A stretch of 64,000 nt of DNA from Legionella_C dresdenensis (GTDB lineage: Bacteria; Pseudomonadota; Gammaproteobacteria; Legionellales; Legionellaceae). A program made the position numbers and the translations under genes. Under the pieces are notes generated by a model, which did not search any database, had not been told where the DNA came from, and saw nothing but the letters and a program-made list of their open reading frames with translations. Location of the stretch: assembly GCF_042649825.1 (NCBI RefSeq), contig NZ_JBHSAB010000001.1, positions 62,001 to 126,000 on the forward strand, in the 5' to 3' direction. Shown here one piece after another: positions 24,759 through 33,678 of this stretch. Each line of letters opens with the position of its first letter. Within the stretch, counting starts at the first letter, position 1.

Positions 24759-26540
24759 TTATTTCGTTTGTAAATTTGCTGCAAGGCGAATTCCCAACTC
24801 TGTAAGCTGCGCGCTTCCAACCGCTGTAGGCGCATTAGTTAATAAACAAGATGCTGATTGGGTTTTTGGAAACGCAATCACATCACGAATTGACGTTGAG
24901 CCAGTCAGTAACATTGCCAGACGATCAACACCAAGCGCAATCCCGCCATGTGGGGGGCAGCCATATTGCAGCGCTTCGAGCAGGAAGCCGAATTTTTCTT
25001 TTGCTTCTTCTTCCCCTATGCCTATCAAATCAAACACTGCCTGTTGCAGCTGTGGCTGGTGAATACGGATTGAGCCGCCGCCAATTTCATAACCGTTAAT
25101 GACAATGTCATAGGCTCTGGCAAGTGTTTTTGTCGGTTGAGCACGCAATTTTTCGCTATCGAGTTCTTGCGGTGAAGTAAATGGATGGTGCATTGGCTGC
25201 AGGTTTCCTGTTTTAGCATCAATCTCAAACATTGGCCAATCAACAACCCATAGTAAACGCCATCCCGCCTCAACCAGACCGCGATCGTGGCCAAGTTTTA
25301 CTCTGAGTGCACCCATTGATTCATTGACCAGTGTTTCTTTACCTGCACCAAAGAAGACAACATCGCCAGTTTGGGCATTTACTCTCTGCAGAATTGCTTC
25401 TACTGCGTCTTCTGATAAAAACTTGATAATAGGCGATTGTAAGCCTTGATGACCCTGACTGCGATCATTCACTTTAATATAGGCTAACCCTTTTGCCCCA
25501 TAAATTCCAACGAAATCACCATAACCATCAAGCTCTTTGCGGGTAAGCTCGCAACCATTGGGCAGTTTCAGCGCCACAACCCGGCCTTCCGGATCGGAAG
25601 CGGCGGAAGCGAATACATTAAATTGACAATCTTTAACCAGATCAGCAACATCGACAAATTCCAGCGGTATTCTCAGATCAGGTTTATCGCTGCCAAAGCG
25701 GCGCATTGCTTCAGCAAAAGTCATTCGCGGCAGTGTGTCGGGCAGTTCAACGTTTAATACTTCTTTAAATATCTTTTTGAGCATGCCCTCAATCAAACTC
25801 TGGATGACCGTTTCATCAATAAATGACATTTCAATATCAAGCTGAGTAAATTCAGGCTGTCTGTCGGCACGTAAATCTTCATCACGGAAACAGCGCACTA
25901 CTTGATAATAACGATCAAAGCCAGACATCATCAACAACTGCTTGAATAACTGGGGTGATTGCGGCAGAGCGTAAAACTCGCCTGGATGAACGCGTGATGG
26001 AACCAGATAATCCCGCGCACCCTCTGGTGTTGCTTTGGTCAGCATCGGCGTTTCGATATCGGTAAAATGCTGGGCATTTAAATACTCGCGCATGCACCGA
26101 ATCATATGATGACGAATTGTTAAATTTTCCTGCATTGCATTACGGCGTAAGTCAAGATAACGATAACGGTAACGCATGTCTTCACTAACCTGCTGGTGAT
26201 CATCTGGCAGGAACGGAGGAGTCTGCGACTGATTCAGAATTGTTAACGCATTGCCTACGATTTCAATTTTACCAGTAGGCATTTTATCATTAATCATACC
26301 TTCGGGGCGTGGACGGACTTTCCCTGTAACCTGAACAACAAATTCAAGGCGCAGTTTTTCTGCAACGGCAAATACATCGGTTAACTCAGGTTCATAAACA
26401 ACCTGAACCAGACCCGTGCGATCCCTGATATCAAGAAAAATCACCCCGCCATGATCACGGCGATTATGCACCCAACCGCAGACGGTTACTGTTTCATTGT
26501 TCAGATTTTCATTTACTTTTGCACAGTAGTGGGATCGCAT
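24759..26540 (-). CDS. aspS: Aspartyl-tRNA synthetase
   Basis: 593 residues, bacterial-type class IIb enzyme. Order: OB-fold anticodon-binding domain (1-105, GWVHNRRDHGGVIFLD), catalytic domain with motif 2 (RCFRDEDLRADRQPEF), the bacterial GAD insertion (about 280-420) and motif 3 (GIALGVDRLAML). It charges tRNA-Asp. It starts seven bases after the DUF502 gene, in the order fmdB-DUF502-aspS that is common in gammaproteobacteria. Whether it also charges tRNA-Asn cannot be judged here. Confidence 0.97.
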   Translation of the reverse strand: MRSHYCAKVNENLNNETVTVCGWVHNRRDHGGVIFLDIRDRTGLVQVVYEPELTDVFAVAEKLRLEFVVQVTGKVRPRPEGMINDKMPTGKIEIVGNALTILNQSQTPPFLPDDHQQVSEDMRYRYRYLDLRRNAMQENLTIRHHMIRCMREYLNAQHFTDIETPMLTKATPEGARDYLVPSRVHPGEFYALPQSPQLFKQLLMMSGFDRYYQVVRCFRDEDLRADRQPEFTQLDIEMSFIDETVIQSLIEGMLKKIFKEVLNVELPDTLPRMTFAEAMRRFGSDKPDLRIPLEFVDVADLVKDCQFNVFASAASDPEGRVVALKLPNGCELTRKELDGYGDFVGIYGAKGLAYIKVNDRSQGHQGLQSPIIKFLSEDAVEAILQRVNAQTGDVVFFGAGKETLVNESMGALRVKLGHDRGLVEAGWRLLWVVDWPMFEIDAKTGNLQPMHHPFTSPQELDSEKLRAQPTKTLARAYDIVINGYEIGGGSIRIHQPQLQQAVFDLIGIGEEEAKEKFGFLLEALQYGCPPHGGIALGVDRLAMLLTGSTSIRDVIAFPKTQSASCLLTNAPTAVGSAQLTELGIRLAANLQTK

Positions 26541-26547
26541 AATGGGT

Positions 26548-27180
26548 TCACCTATTTATATTGTTTTGTATTATTGTTTCTTCTGATTGCACAACGCCAA
26601 GCGAGATAATCAGTTTTAATGCTTCGTCGGTTGTCATGTCTAATTCAATCGCATCCTGTTTTGGCACTACGATCAGAAATCCTGAAGTCGGATTCGGTGT
26701 TGTAGGGATAAAAACCGTCAGCATTTCCTGACCAGTCTGGCTTGCAATACTTCCCTGAGCCTTTCCAGTTAAAAAAGCGATACTCCATAGCCCTTTGCGT
26801 GGGTATTCTATGAGCATCACTTTACGAAATGCCTGGCTGTTAGTAGCAAAAACCGCTTGAATGACCTGCTTGGCAGCGTTATAGATCGAGCGAACAAGTG
26901 GAATTTTACTCAGAACAATCTCGCCCCACTCTACCAGACGCTGACCGAGTATGTTGGTTGCAATAATACCGGTTATTACCAGGATTGCGAGTGATAAAAA
27001 AACGCCAAGTCCAGGTACTCTGAATCCCAGCAATTGCTCAGGTTGATAGCCGGTCGGCAATAAAGCAATCGTACTATCGAGCATGTCTACAATAAACCGT
27101 AACACGACAAATGTAACGACTATAGGCAGCCAGACAGCGAGTCCAGTTAAGATAAAGCTTTTAAACGACCGGCTTTTCAA
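26548..27180 (-). CDS. DUF502-family inner-membrane protein
   Basis: 210 residues. Two membrane helices (about 8-28 and 55-77) flank a short loop, followed by a cytoplasmic domain with family motifs: IPLVRSIYNAAKQ, YPRKGLWSIAFLTG and VFIPTTPNPTSGFL. Homologues are widespread next to aspS and poorly characterised. The start is TTG at 27180 with GAGGGTG upstream; the only nearby ATG is out of frame. Probably cotranscribed with fmdB and aspS. Confidence 0.9.
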   Translation of the reverse strand: MKSRSFKSFILTGLAVWLPIVVTFVVLRFIVDMLDSTIALLPTGYQPEQLLGFRVPGLGVFLSLAILVITGIIATNILGQRLVEWGEIVLSKIPLVRSIYNAAKQVIQAVFATNSQAFRKVMLIEYPRKGLWSIAFLTGKAQGSIASQTGQEMLTVFIPTTPNPTSGFLIVVPKQDAIELDMTTDEALKLIISLGVVQSEETIIQNNINR

Positions 27181-27195
27181 TCTACATCACCCTCA

Positions 27196-27447
27196 TTAAT
27201 CGCTGGAATCAGTTGTCGTAGTTGAAGTACCTGCTTCTTTCCCGCTCGAGGCAGATGAGGCTGTTTTGTTTTTAAAATCAGTGACATACCAACCGCTGCC
27301 TTTTAATTGAAAGCCACTCGCAGACACAAGCCTGACCGCTGTGTCATTTAAACATTGCGGGCATTTTTTTGCGGGCTGGTCACTGATTTTTTGCATCAAA
27401 TCAAAGTGATGATGGCAACTTGTACACTCATACTCATAAATTGGCAT
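27196..27447 (-). CDS. FmdB-family zinc-ribbon protein
   Basis: 83 residues. Opens MPIYEYECTSCHHHF and has a second CPQC pair near residue 34, giving the CxxC...CxxC zinc ribbon of the FmdB/CxxC_CXXC_SSSS family. The C-terminus is a Ser/Thr-rich tail. Function unknown beyond a possible regulatory role. The ATG at 27447 follows GGAG by eight bases. First gene of the fmdB-DUF502-aspS cluster. Confidence 0.9.
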   Translation of the reverse strand: MPIYEYECTSCHHHFDLMQKISDQPAKKCPQCLNDTAVRLVSASGFQLKGSGWYVTDFKNKTASSASSGKEAGTSTTTTDSSD

Positions 27448-27583
27448 CAACAAATCTCCGTAACACTGAAAAATTAATTAAAAAAAGTTCAATTATTATA
27501 TACTTACTGCAACGCTGCAGGCAAGGTGGAATTTGATTTAAACATAGGTGGGTAGTTTGAATTAAATTTCTCCATTTAACTAT

Positions 27584-27686
27584 ATCGTTCGGGCTGAGGA
27601 AGCGCTTTAGCGCTGTCTCGAAGCCTGTGGTTCAGTGCCACGCCTTCGAGACCAATGCTCCGCATTTTCCACAGGCCGAACGGGTA
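27584..27686. repeat. Family B hairpin element, second copy
   Basis: About 100 bases with ends ATCGTTCGGGCTGAGGA and CCACAGGCCGAACGG and an inner hairpin (TCTCGAAGCC...CCTTCGAGA). It is the inverse orientation of the copy at 21001-21106. It overlaps the 3' end of bioD. Confidence 0.8.
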
Positions 27687-28314
27687 TGGGGTTTACAACC
27701 CAATCTATATCTTGATTATACGGAACCGTTGCTAACAAGGGACTATCGAGCTTTTCTTTCAACGTTGCAATGTTTTCTTCAAGCATTAACATATTACTAT
27801 CAAGGCAATTAGCTATCCAGCCGGTAATTGCCGCTTTTTGCTGTTTAAGTACGGCTTCGGTCAATAAAGCTTGGTTTATACAGCCTAATCGTATGCCGAC
27901 GACTATAATAACCGGGATAGACAGGCATTCAATGAAGTCAAGCCAGGTTTCCTGTTCATTCAGCGGAACCATCAGCCCGCCCGCTCCTTCGATTAACAGG
28001 TAATCAAATTGGTTATAACGCGACTCATTACAAAAGGCGGCCAGTTCTGCCGCTGTCAAGGACTGGTTTTCATGCCTGGCAGCCAAATGGGGCGAAACCG
28101 GTGTTTTAAACGACCAGCGATTAACCGGTGTTATTGGGTCAGCATTAAAATGCTGTAAGCGGATAATATCGTCATTTATCCCATTACTCCCGCTCGCAAC
28201 TGGCTTCAAAGCTTGTGCTGCGTAATTGTTGTTATTGAAATACTTAAGCAACAGACAAGTCACATGGGTTTTACCACAATCCGTGTCTGTGCCGGTAATG
28301 AAATAACGTTTCAT
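27607..28314 (-). CDS. bioD: Dethiobiotin synthetase with a repeat-encoded C-terminus
   Basis: 235 residues. Makes the ureido ring of dethiobiotin from DAPA, CO2 and ATP. P-loop GTDTDCGKTHVT at 8-19, KPVASGS near 37, and EGAGGLMVPL near 112 are all intact. The last 25 or so residues (from IPVRPVENAEHW to the end) are encoded inside a family B repeat and look unlike any BioD tail, so the native 3' end was replaced. The catalytic core is unaffected. The start overlaps the bioH stop by four bases. Last gene of bioB-F-H-D. Confidence 0.93.
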   Translation of the reverse strand: MKRYFITGTDTDCGKTHVTCLLLKYFNNNNYAAQALKPVASGSNGINDDIIRLQHFNADPITPVNRWSFKTPVSPHLAARHENQSLTAAELAAFCNESRYNQFDYLLIEGAGGLMVPLNEQETWLDFIECLSIPVIIVVGIRLGCINQALLTEAVLKQQKAAITGWIANCLDSNMLMLEENIATLKEKLDSPLLATVPYNQDIDWVVNPIPVRPVENAEHWSRRRGTEPQASRQR

Positions 28315-29030
28315 GCAGTAAAACGCTCGATATGCTCAATAAACTCATTCTGATGCGACAGAAATGGCAAATGGGCCGCCCGCCTGAATAAAGCATAATC
28401 AAATGAAGGAAATAACTTTTTCATAGCCAACATGGTTGCTCTGGGCGTGATGGAATCGAGACGGCCAAACACATAACTTACCGGTTTCTGATAATGTTTC
28501 AGCAAATCCCGTAAATCCCACTCGGCCAATGCCTTCAAGCCATTTTTTAAAGCCTCTGATGAGGGTAAAAAATGCACTGTATTCTGGTAAATCTGATTTT
28601 GGAGCTGCAGGTTTACAAATTCAACTGCTGCAGCTTCTGGATTACTAACCAGATTGGCATAAAAATTCTCAAACATTCGCCGCTCAACACCAGGCCAATC
28701 ATCATTTTTCAGAAAACAGGGTGAAGAAGCCACATTGATTAGATGTGAAACCCTCTCACTTTCCTCTAAGGCAAAACGTGTCGCATATAAGCCGCCCATT
28801 GACCAACCTACAAGGGAAAATTTCTCAGGCAAGCGATCAAGCAACATCGTTTTAAAATCGCCCCACTCCATCGTCGAACTTTGTCCAAATCCCGGCAAGT
28901 CAACCAGATAGACCGAAAACTTATCTTTAATTGCCTCAGCTAAAGGCAACCAGATTGAATGATCAAACCCCCACCCATGAAAAAAAACCAATGGTTTTCC
29001 GTTGCCTAATGTTTTAATGGACAGATTCAT
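28311..29030 (-). CDS. bioH: Pimeloyl-ACP methyl ester carboxylesterase
   Basis: 239 residues, alpha/beta hydrolase. Frees pimeloyl-ACP from its methyl ester so that BioF can use it. The nucleophile elbow GWSMGG, oxyanion motif HGWGFDHS, acid in GRLDSITP and His in AAHLPFLSH are present. It lies between bioF (17-base overlap) and bioD (4-base overlap). The matching methyltransferase BioC is not in the window, so it must lie elsewhere or be replaced. Confidence 0.93.
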   Translation of the reverse strand: MNLSIKTLGNGKPLVFFHGWGFDHSIWLPLAEAIKDKFSVYLVDLPGFGQSSTMEWGDFKTMLLDRLPEKFSLVGWSMGGLYATRFALEESERVSHLINVASSPCFLKNDDWPGVERRMFENFYANLVSNPEAAAVEFVNLQLQNQIYQNTVHFLPSSEALKNGLKALAEWDLRDLLKHYQKPVSYVFGRLDSITPRATMLAMKKLFPSFDYALFRRAAHLPFLSHQNEFIEHIERFTA

Positions 29031-30129
29031 ATATCGCCTCTAAGTGCCACAGTAAATTATCAATATGCTCAGGCTCATGATGCGCATTCAAGACAATACG
29101 CAACCCTGTACTTTTACGGGAAACCGTTGGCTCGCGCATGGCACGGCAACTGATTCCCTGAGCTTTAAGCGCTTCAGAGAATTTAACCGCCTTATAAGGG
29201 CAACCTAATCGTAACTGTTGAATTTGAGTCTGAGAATTACTCCAGATCATGTCAGTATTTACGATTTTTTGCCTGAAATAAGCGATCAAATTAAATAACT
29301 TTTCGCGCTTTTCATGAGCATCATACACAACTGTTAGACATTCGAGAAGAGCATATGCTAATGCCGGGCTAAAAGCAGTTGAATAAATTAACGATCGCGC
29401 ACATTGAAATAAGGCATCAATCCATTCAGCCCTCCCTGCAACCAACGCACCTTGAAAACCAAGCGCTTTACCAAAAGTAATAATTCTAAGCGGAATGTCG
29501 TCCTGAGTCAGACCAGCCTCAAGAACGCCGCCCATACCGTTTTTTCCCATAATACCGAAAGAATGCGCTTCGTCCACAATGCAAGATGGACTCATTTCAA
29601 CAATCCTCTTCAAATCAGCCTTCCGGCCGCTCATGCTGAAAATTGACTCTGTGATCACCGTATACTGCCCGGTTACAGTTTTTAGTTTTCTGGCCAGATC
29701 ATTTAAATCAGTATGCAGGAAACGCGAATACCTGACCCTGGATAATTGAATACCATCATAAATTGAGGCATGGATATCTTTATCAATCAGGATATGATAA
29801 TCAAGGCGGCCAAGCAGGCTTGCTATGGCCAGATTAGCAGCATAGCCAGATGAAAAAACCAGGGCGTCATCAACGCCCAGGCGTTCGGCAAATGCTTTTT
29901 CCAATTGTTTATGAATGGGATGATAACCACAAACAGCCATGGAAGCTCCAGAGCCTGCAGGATAATGCTCAAACCCACGCTTATACGCCTCCTTGATGCG
30001 GGGATCATTACGCAAAGACAAATAGTCGTTGCTGCAAAAATTGTGCGAATCAGCAATATCCGTAAAACACTCCCGCTGGCGATATAACCCCTGCTGCTTC
30101 AATTGTTCAATCAATATATGCGCGTTCAT
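29014..30129 (-). CDS. bioF: 8-amino-7-oxononanoate synthase
   Basis: 371 residues, PLP-dependent alpha-oxoamine synthase. Condenses pimeloyl-ACP with L-alanine to form KAPA. Substrate and PLP motifs: FCSNDYLSL, GSGASMAVCGYHPIH, DEAHSFGIMG, and the PLP lysine in TFGKALGFQGA. The ATG at 30129 overlaps the bioB stop (ATGA), so coupling is likely; an upstream extension would run into bioB. Confidence 0.95.
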   Translation of the reverse strand: MNAHILIEQLKQQGLYRQRECFTDIADSHNFCSNDYLSLRNDPRIKEAYKRGFEHYPAGSGASMAVCGYHPIHKQLEKAFAERLGVDDALVFSSGYAANLAIASLLGRLDYHILIDKDIHASIYDGIQLSRVRYSRFLHTDLNDLARKLKTVTGQYTVITESIFSMSGRKADLKRIVEMSPSCIVDEAHSFGIMGKNGMGGVLEAGLTQDDIPLRIITFGKALGFQGALVAGRAEWIDALFQCARSLIYSTAFSPALAYALLECLTVVYDAHEKREKLFNLIAYFRQKIVNTDMIWSNSQTQIQQLRLGCPYKAVKFSEALKAQGISCRAMREPTVSRKSTGLRIVLNAHHEPEHIDNLLWHLEAIYESVH

Positions 30130-31079
30130 GCCGGTAATGCATTCAGCCCAAGCTTGGTAAACAAGACATCGTCTTTTTCTTTCTGGTTGATCGAGTCGCA
30201 AGTCAACATTTTATCAGCGGTAAATACTGAATTAGCGCCAGCAAAAAAGCATAATGCCTGCAATTCTTCCGACATATCTATCCGCCCGGCTGTGAGACGT
30301 ATAAAGCTTTGCGGTAGCAGAATACGGGCTGTTGCAATTGTCCGGACGATCTCAAAATTGTCTATCCTCTCTTTGTGAGCCAGCGGCGTTCCTTCAAAAC
30401 GTACCAATTGATTAATTGGAACACTTAATGGCTGGGGTTCCATATTGGCTAAAGTCATAACAAACTCCACTCTGTCATTTTGAGTTTCACCCAACCCCAA
30501 TATTCCACCACAACAGACTTGCATACCGGCCTCACTGACCTTTTTGATAGTATCCAGCCGGTCGTCAAATGTTCGGGTTGTAACAACTTTATTATAATAG
30601 GAAGGCGACGTATCAATATTGTGATTATAATAATCAAGACCGGCATCTTTTAGTTCATGTGCCTGCTCGCCGGTTAACATGCCAAGCGTCATACAGGTTT
30701 CAAGACCCAGCGCTTTTACTTCATGAATCATTTGTTTCAATTTCGGCATTTCCTTTTCAGGAGGATTACGCCAGGCGGCACCCATACAAAACCGTTTGGC
30801 GCCGTTTGCTTTTGCCTGCCGGGCATGCTCCAGGACTGTATCTACATCCATCAGCTTATGTTTTTCAATAATGGTATTATGATGACCGCTTTGCGAGCAA
30901 TAGCCGCAATCCTCTGGACAGGCGCCGGTTTTGATGCTTAATAACTGAGCGATTTTAATGGTATTTGCCGGATGATTTGCTTTATGAACGGTATGTGCTT
31001 CATAGAGTAAATCATGCAATGGTTGTGTATAAATTTTGTTTACTTCAGAAAATTGCCAATATTTTTTTGCTGTTTCCAT
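30126..31079 (-). CDS. bioB: Biotin synthase
   Basis: 317 residues, radical-SAM enzyme that inserts sulfur into dethiobiotin. The SAM cluster CPEDCGYC and the downstream motifs (GAAWRNPPEKEM, YNHNIDTSPSYY, RLTAGR) are present. The ATG at 31079 (METAKKYW) has AAGG seven bases upstream. A TTG at 31136 is the -35 element of the promoter rather than a start. First gene of bioB-F-H-D, divergent from bioA across a BirA-type operator. Confidence 0.95.
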   Translation of the reverse strand: METAKKYWQFSEVNKIYTQPLHDLLYEAHTVHKANHPANTIKIAQLLSIKTGACPEDCGYCSQSGHHNTIIEKHKLMDVDTVLEHARQAKANGAKRFCMGAAWRNPPEKEMPKLKQMIHEVKALGLETCMTLGMLTGEQAHELKDAGLDYYNHNIDTSPSYYNKVVTTRTFDDRLDTIKKVSEAGMQVCCGGILGLGETQNDRVEFVMTLANMEPQPLSVPINQLVRFEGTPLAHKERIDNFEIVRTIATARILLPQSFIRLTAGRIDMSEELQALCFFAGANSVFTADKMLTCDSINQKEKDDVLFTKLGLNALPA

Positions 31080-31107
31080 TTTGGCTACCTTGGTTTTAAG
31101 AAGGTTA

Positions 31108-31161
31108 CATGATAAGGTTCGCCATCTTATTGTCAACTTATTTTTAATTTATGGTTAACAT
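31108..31161. promoter_or_regulatory. Divergent bioB/bioA promoter with BirA-type operator
   Basis: TTGTCAACT (31130-31138), a 14-base spacer and GGTTAACAT (31153-31161) match the BirA box TTGTnAACC-N14/15-GGTTnACAA with one mismatch in each half. The bioB promoter (minus strand) is TTGACA at 31131-31136 with TATCAT at 31109-31114, 16-base spacer; its -35 overlaps the operator. The right half-site covers the bioA start codons. Confidence 0.75.
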
Positions 31162-32467
31162 GACAGAATTAAGCGCGCGCGACCTGAAACATATCTGGCA
31201 TCCCTGTATGCAAATGAAAGATTTTGAGACTCAGCCTTTATTGGAAATCAGGTCTGCCAAAGGGTGCTATCTCTATACAAATCACGGTCGATTGATCGAT
31301 GGAATCGCCAGTTGGTGGTGTAAATCATTAGGACATAGCCATCCTGCAGTCATTCACGCAATCAGCGAGCAATTGGTAAAATTTGAACATGTTATCTCAG
31401 CCAATACAACTCACCCGTTAATGGTTGAACTGGCAGAGAAACTGGCTGAAATTACCGGCAAACAACGCATTTTTTTTGCCAGCGACGGTTCCAGTGCCGT
31501 TGAAATTGCGATGAAACTGTCTCTCCATGCGAACCAGATTAAAGGCAATAACCAGCGAACCGAGTTCGCAGCATTAAAAAACAGTTATCATGGCGAAACA
31601 TTAGCAGCTTTAAGCGTTAGTGATTTGGGAGTATATAGCAAACCCTATCAAGGGATGGGCACAAAATGCCATTTTATTGAGCACATACCTTATTTTAACG
31701 CCGATGAACCGCACGATAATGATTATGTCCAACAATGCTGGAACCAAACCGTTGTTTTTCTTGAACCAATCAAACATGCATTATCAGCCATTCTGGTTGA
31801 ACCTTTAGTTCAGGGTAGCGGTGGCATGTTGTGTTATAGCCCGGCCTATCTGCATTTGCTTGCTAATTGGGCGAAGGAAAATGATATCTATCTTATTGCT
31901 GATGAAATCATGACCGGGATTGGCCGCACCGGCAGTTGGCTGGCATGCAGTCAGGCTGATGTCAGCCCCGATCTGATTTGCCTGTCTAAAGGCTTGACCG
32001 GAGGAACTATCCCTTTTAGCTGCGTTATGATCAATGAAGAAATTTATCAGCTTTTTTATGATGATTATCATAAAGGGAAATCCTTTCTACACTCGCATAC
32101 CCACAGTGGAAATGCGCTGGCGATTGCGGCAGCGCTGGCGACTTTAAACACAATTGAACAGGACGGCTTACTGGAAAAAGCTAGTTCACTAGGTGTTTTC
32201 ATGCGTGAACAGCTTAATCAGATAGCGGAAGAGACCGGGTACTTGAAAAATGTCCGTGGTATAGGCGCTATTGCCGCCGCTGATATGCCCTTTCCACTGG
32301 AAATGCGGCTCGGGAAGCAATTAGAACAGGAGGCATTAAGCCGCGGCGCGCTATTACGCCCGCTTGGTCATACTGTATATTGGCTGCCGCCATTGAATAT
32401 TGAACAGGAAACTATTGTTAAATTGGGTGAAATCACCCTAAACTCTATTATGGCAGTGTGCAGTTAA
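31151..32467 (+). CDS. bioA: Adenosylmethionine-8-amino-7-oxononanoate aminotransferase
   Basis: 438 residues, class III PLP aminotransferase that turns KAPA into DAPA using SAM as amino donor. Motifs: HIWHPCMQMKDFE, SWWCKSLGHSHP, FASDGSSAVEIAMK, ADEIMTGIGRTG and the PLP lysine in CLSKGLTGG. Start is ATG at 31151; an in-frame ATG at 31160 is also possible. No clear ribosome site precedes either, and the BirA-type operator covers both. Confidence 0.96.
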   Translation: MVNMTELSARDLKHIWHPCMQMKDFETQPLLEIRSAKGCYLYTNHGRLIDGIASWWCKSLGHSHPAVIHAISEQLVKFEHVISANTTHPLMVELAEKLAEITGKQRIFFASDGSSAVEIAMKLSLHANQIKGNNQRTEFAALKNSYHGETLAALSVSDLGVYSKPYQGMGTKCHFIEHIPYFNADEPHDNDYVQQCWNQTVVFLEPIKHALSAILVEPLVQGSGGMLCYSPAYLHLLANWAKENDIYLIADEIMTGIGRTGSWLACSQADVSPDLICLSKGLTGGTIPFSCVMINEEIYQLFYDDYHKGKSFLHSHTHSGNALAIAAALATLNTIEQDGLLEKASSLGVFMREQLNQIAEETGYLKNVRGIGAIAAADMPFPLEMRLGKQLEQEALSRGALLRPLGHTVYWLPPLNIEQETIVKLGEITLNSIMAVCS

Positions 32468-32486
32468 CCGCGCACAGGACAATTTT

Positions 32487-32513
32487 TGTAGGTTGGGTCG
32501 TTTTGACCCAACA
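32487..32513. repeat. Family A palindromic repeat, solo arm
   Basis: TGTAGGTTGGGTCG then TTTTGACCCAACA, 20 bases after the bioA stop. It may act as a weak hairpin between bioA and the next gene. Confidence 0.65.
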
Positions 32514-32564
32514 AGTTAAATTCACAGTACACGATACTTTAATAAACTAAAGGCAGGAGCAATA

Positions 32565-32990
32565 ATGAGCAAATGGATTATGTCTTTCCTGTTAGCATTT
32601 TTATGTAACGGATTACTGGCAACATCAACTGATTCCTGGAACTGTACGGCCTATGACCAAGGCAGCGGTCAGTGGACGGCCAGTAGTGATTATGAGCGGT
32701 CCGCTATAAACAAAGCCATGGAATTATGTAAAAAATCCAGCCAATATCCGACAACCTGTAAAATATCAAAAAATGATTGCGATTATCTGGCAAATGGTCA
32801 ATCGACCAGACCTATGTGGCAATGCAAAGCATTAGATCAAATGGCTAAAATATGGCCAAGCAGTTATTATACGCAGCGTGATGATGCCGCCATTGCAGCC
32901 AGGTCGTTTTGTGAAGAAAAAAGCGCTTTTCCTGATACATGCTATGTCAATTTAATAACGTGTAAAAATGTGAATCAAGTGGAGTATTAA
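32565..32990 (+). CDS. Small secreted protein with two four-cysteine modules
   Basis: 141 residues. A signal peptide (about 1-22) is followed by two homologous modules (about 25-72 and 85-133), each with Trp-x-Cys and four cysteines at near-identical spacing: C27, C55, C65, C72 and C87, C116, C126, C133. Shared residues include the W-x-C-x-A/T opening, the A-x-x-A-x-x-x-C helix and P-x-T-C. This predicts two disulfides per module in the periplasm or outside the cell. AGGAG precedes the ATG. It overlaps coaE by one base (TAATG). Function unknown; DUF4189-like by general pattern only. Confidence 0.8.
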   Translation: MSKWIMSFLLAFLCNGLLATSTDSWNCTAYDQGSGQWTASSDYERSAINKAMELCKKSSQYPTTCKISKNDCDYLANGQSTRPMWQCKALDQMAKIWPSSYYTQRDDAAIAARSFCEEKSAFPDTCYVNLITCKNVNQVEY

Positions 32991-33598
32991 TGCTTTGTAT
33001 CGGTTTAACAGGTAATATCGCCAGCGGTAAATCAACGGCTCTTAACCATTTTCAGACACTCGGAGCCTGTATTATTAATGCTGATCATGTGGCGAGAGAA
33101 TTAACGCAGGCAAACCAGCCTGCGCTGACCGAAATTGCACAGCATTTTGGTCAACACATTATCCTGGCTAATGGCGAGCTGGATCGCCGTCAGTTACGGG
33201 AAATTATTTTTGCTGATGTGAAGCAGCGGATTTGGCTTGAACAGTTACTTCATCCACTTATTAAACATGCGATTCAGCACAGGCTGTCCCGATGCAGCAA
33301 TGCCCCCTACTCTGTTATTGAAATTCCGCTTTTAAAAAGCAAACAAGACTACCCTTATCTTGATCGCGTACTTGTTTTGCTGGCGCCAACCCACATTCAA
33401 GTACGCCGGGTTATGGAGCGCGACAATTGCGATGAGCAGCAGGCACTGTCAATTCTGGCCAGCCAACCGGATGATGCATCACGGCGAAGTCTGGCAGATG
33501 ATTTGATAATTAATGATGGTTCTGCAAATAATTTGTTAAAAACTATCAATCAATTACACGAAAAGTATTTACAATTGGCTGCTAAAAAGTCATCATAG
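32990..33598 (+). CDS. coaE: Dephospho-CoA kinase
   Basis: 202 residues. Last step of CoA synthesis: phosphorylates the ribose 3'-OH of dephospho-CoA. P-loop GLTGNIASGKST at 5-16, the INADHVAREL substrate stretch and EIPLLKSK are present. It starts at the ATG overlapping the preceding stop. zapD follows by 80 bases. In many gammaproteobacteria coaE lies directly beside pilD and zapD-yacG; here pilBCD is 9 kb away and no yacG is visible. Confidence 0.95.
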   Translation: MLCIGLTGNIASGKSTALNHFQTLGACIINADHVARELTQANQPALTEIAQHFGQHIILANGELDRRQLREIIFADVKQRIWLEQLLHPLIKHAIQHRLSRCSNAPYSVIEIPLLKSKQDYPYLDRVLVLLAPTHIQVRRVMERDNCDEQQALSILASQPDDASRRSLADDLIINDGSANNLLKTINQLHEKYLQLAAKKSS

Positions 33599-33678
33599 TG
33601 TAATTGCCCATATGCTAGTGAAGTTGCACCTTCAAGTTATGGTTTTAAATTTGTAAATGGCTAAGGACAGCATCTTTT

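Noticed and set aside
31079..31136. Longer bioB starting at TTG 31136
   Set aside because: That TTG is part of TTGACA, the likely -35, and the added residues resemble no biotin synthase; the ATG at 31079 has a ribosome site.
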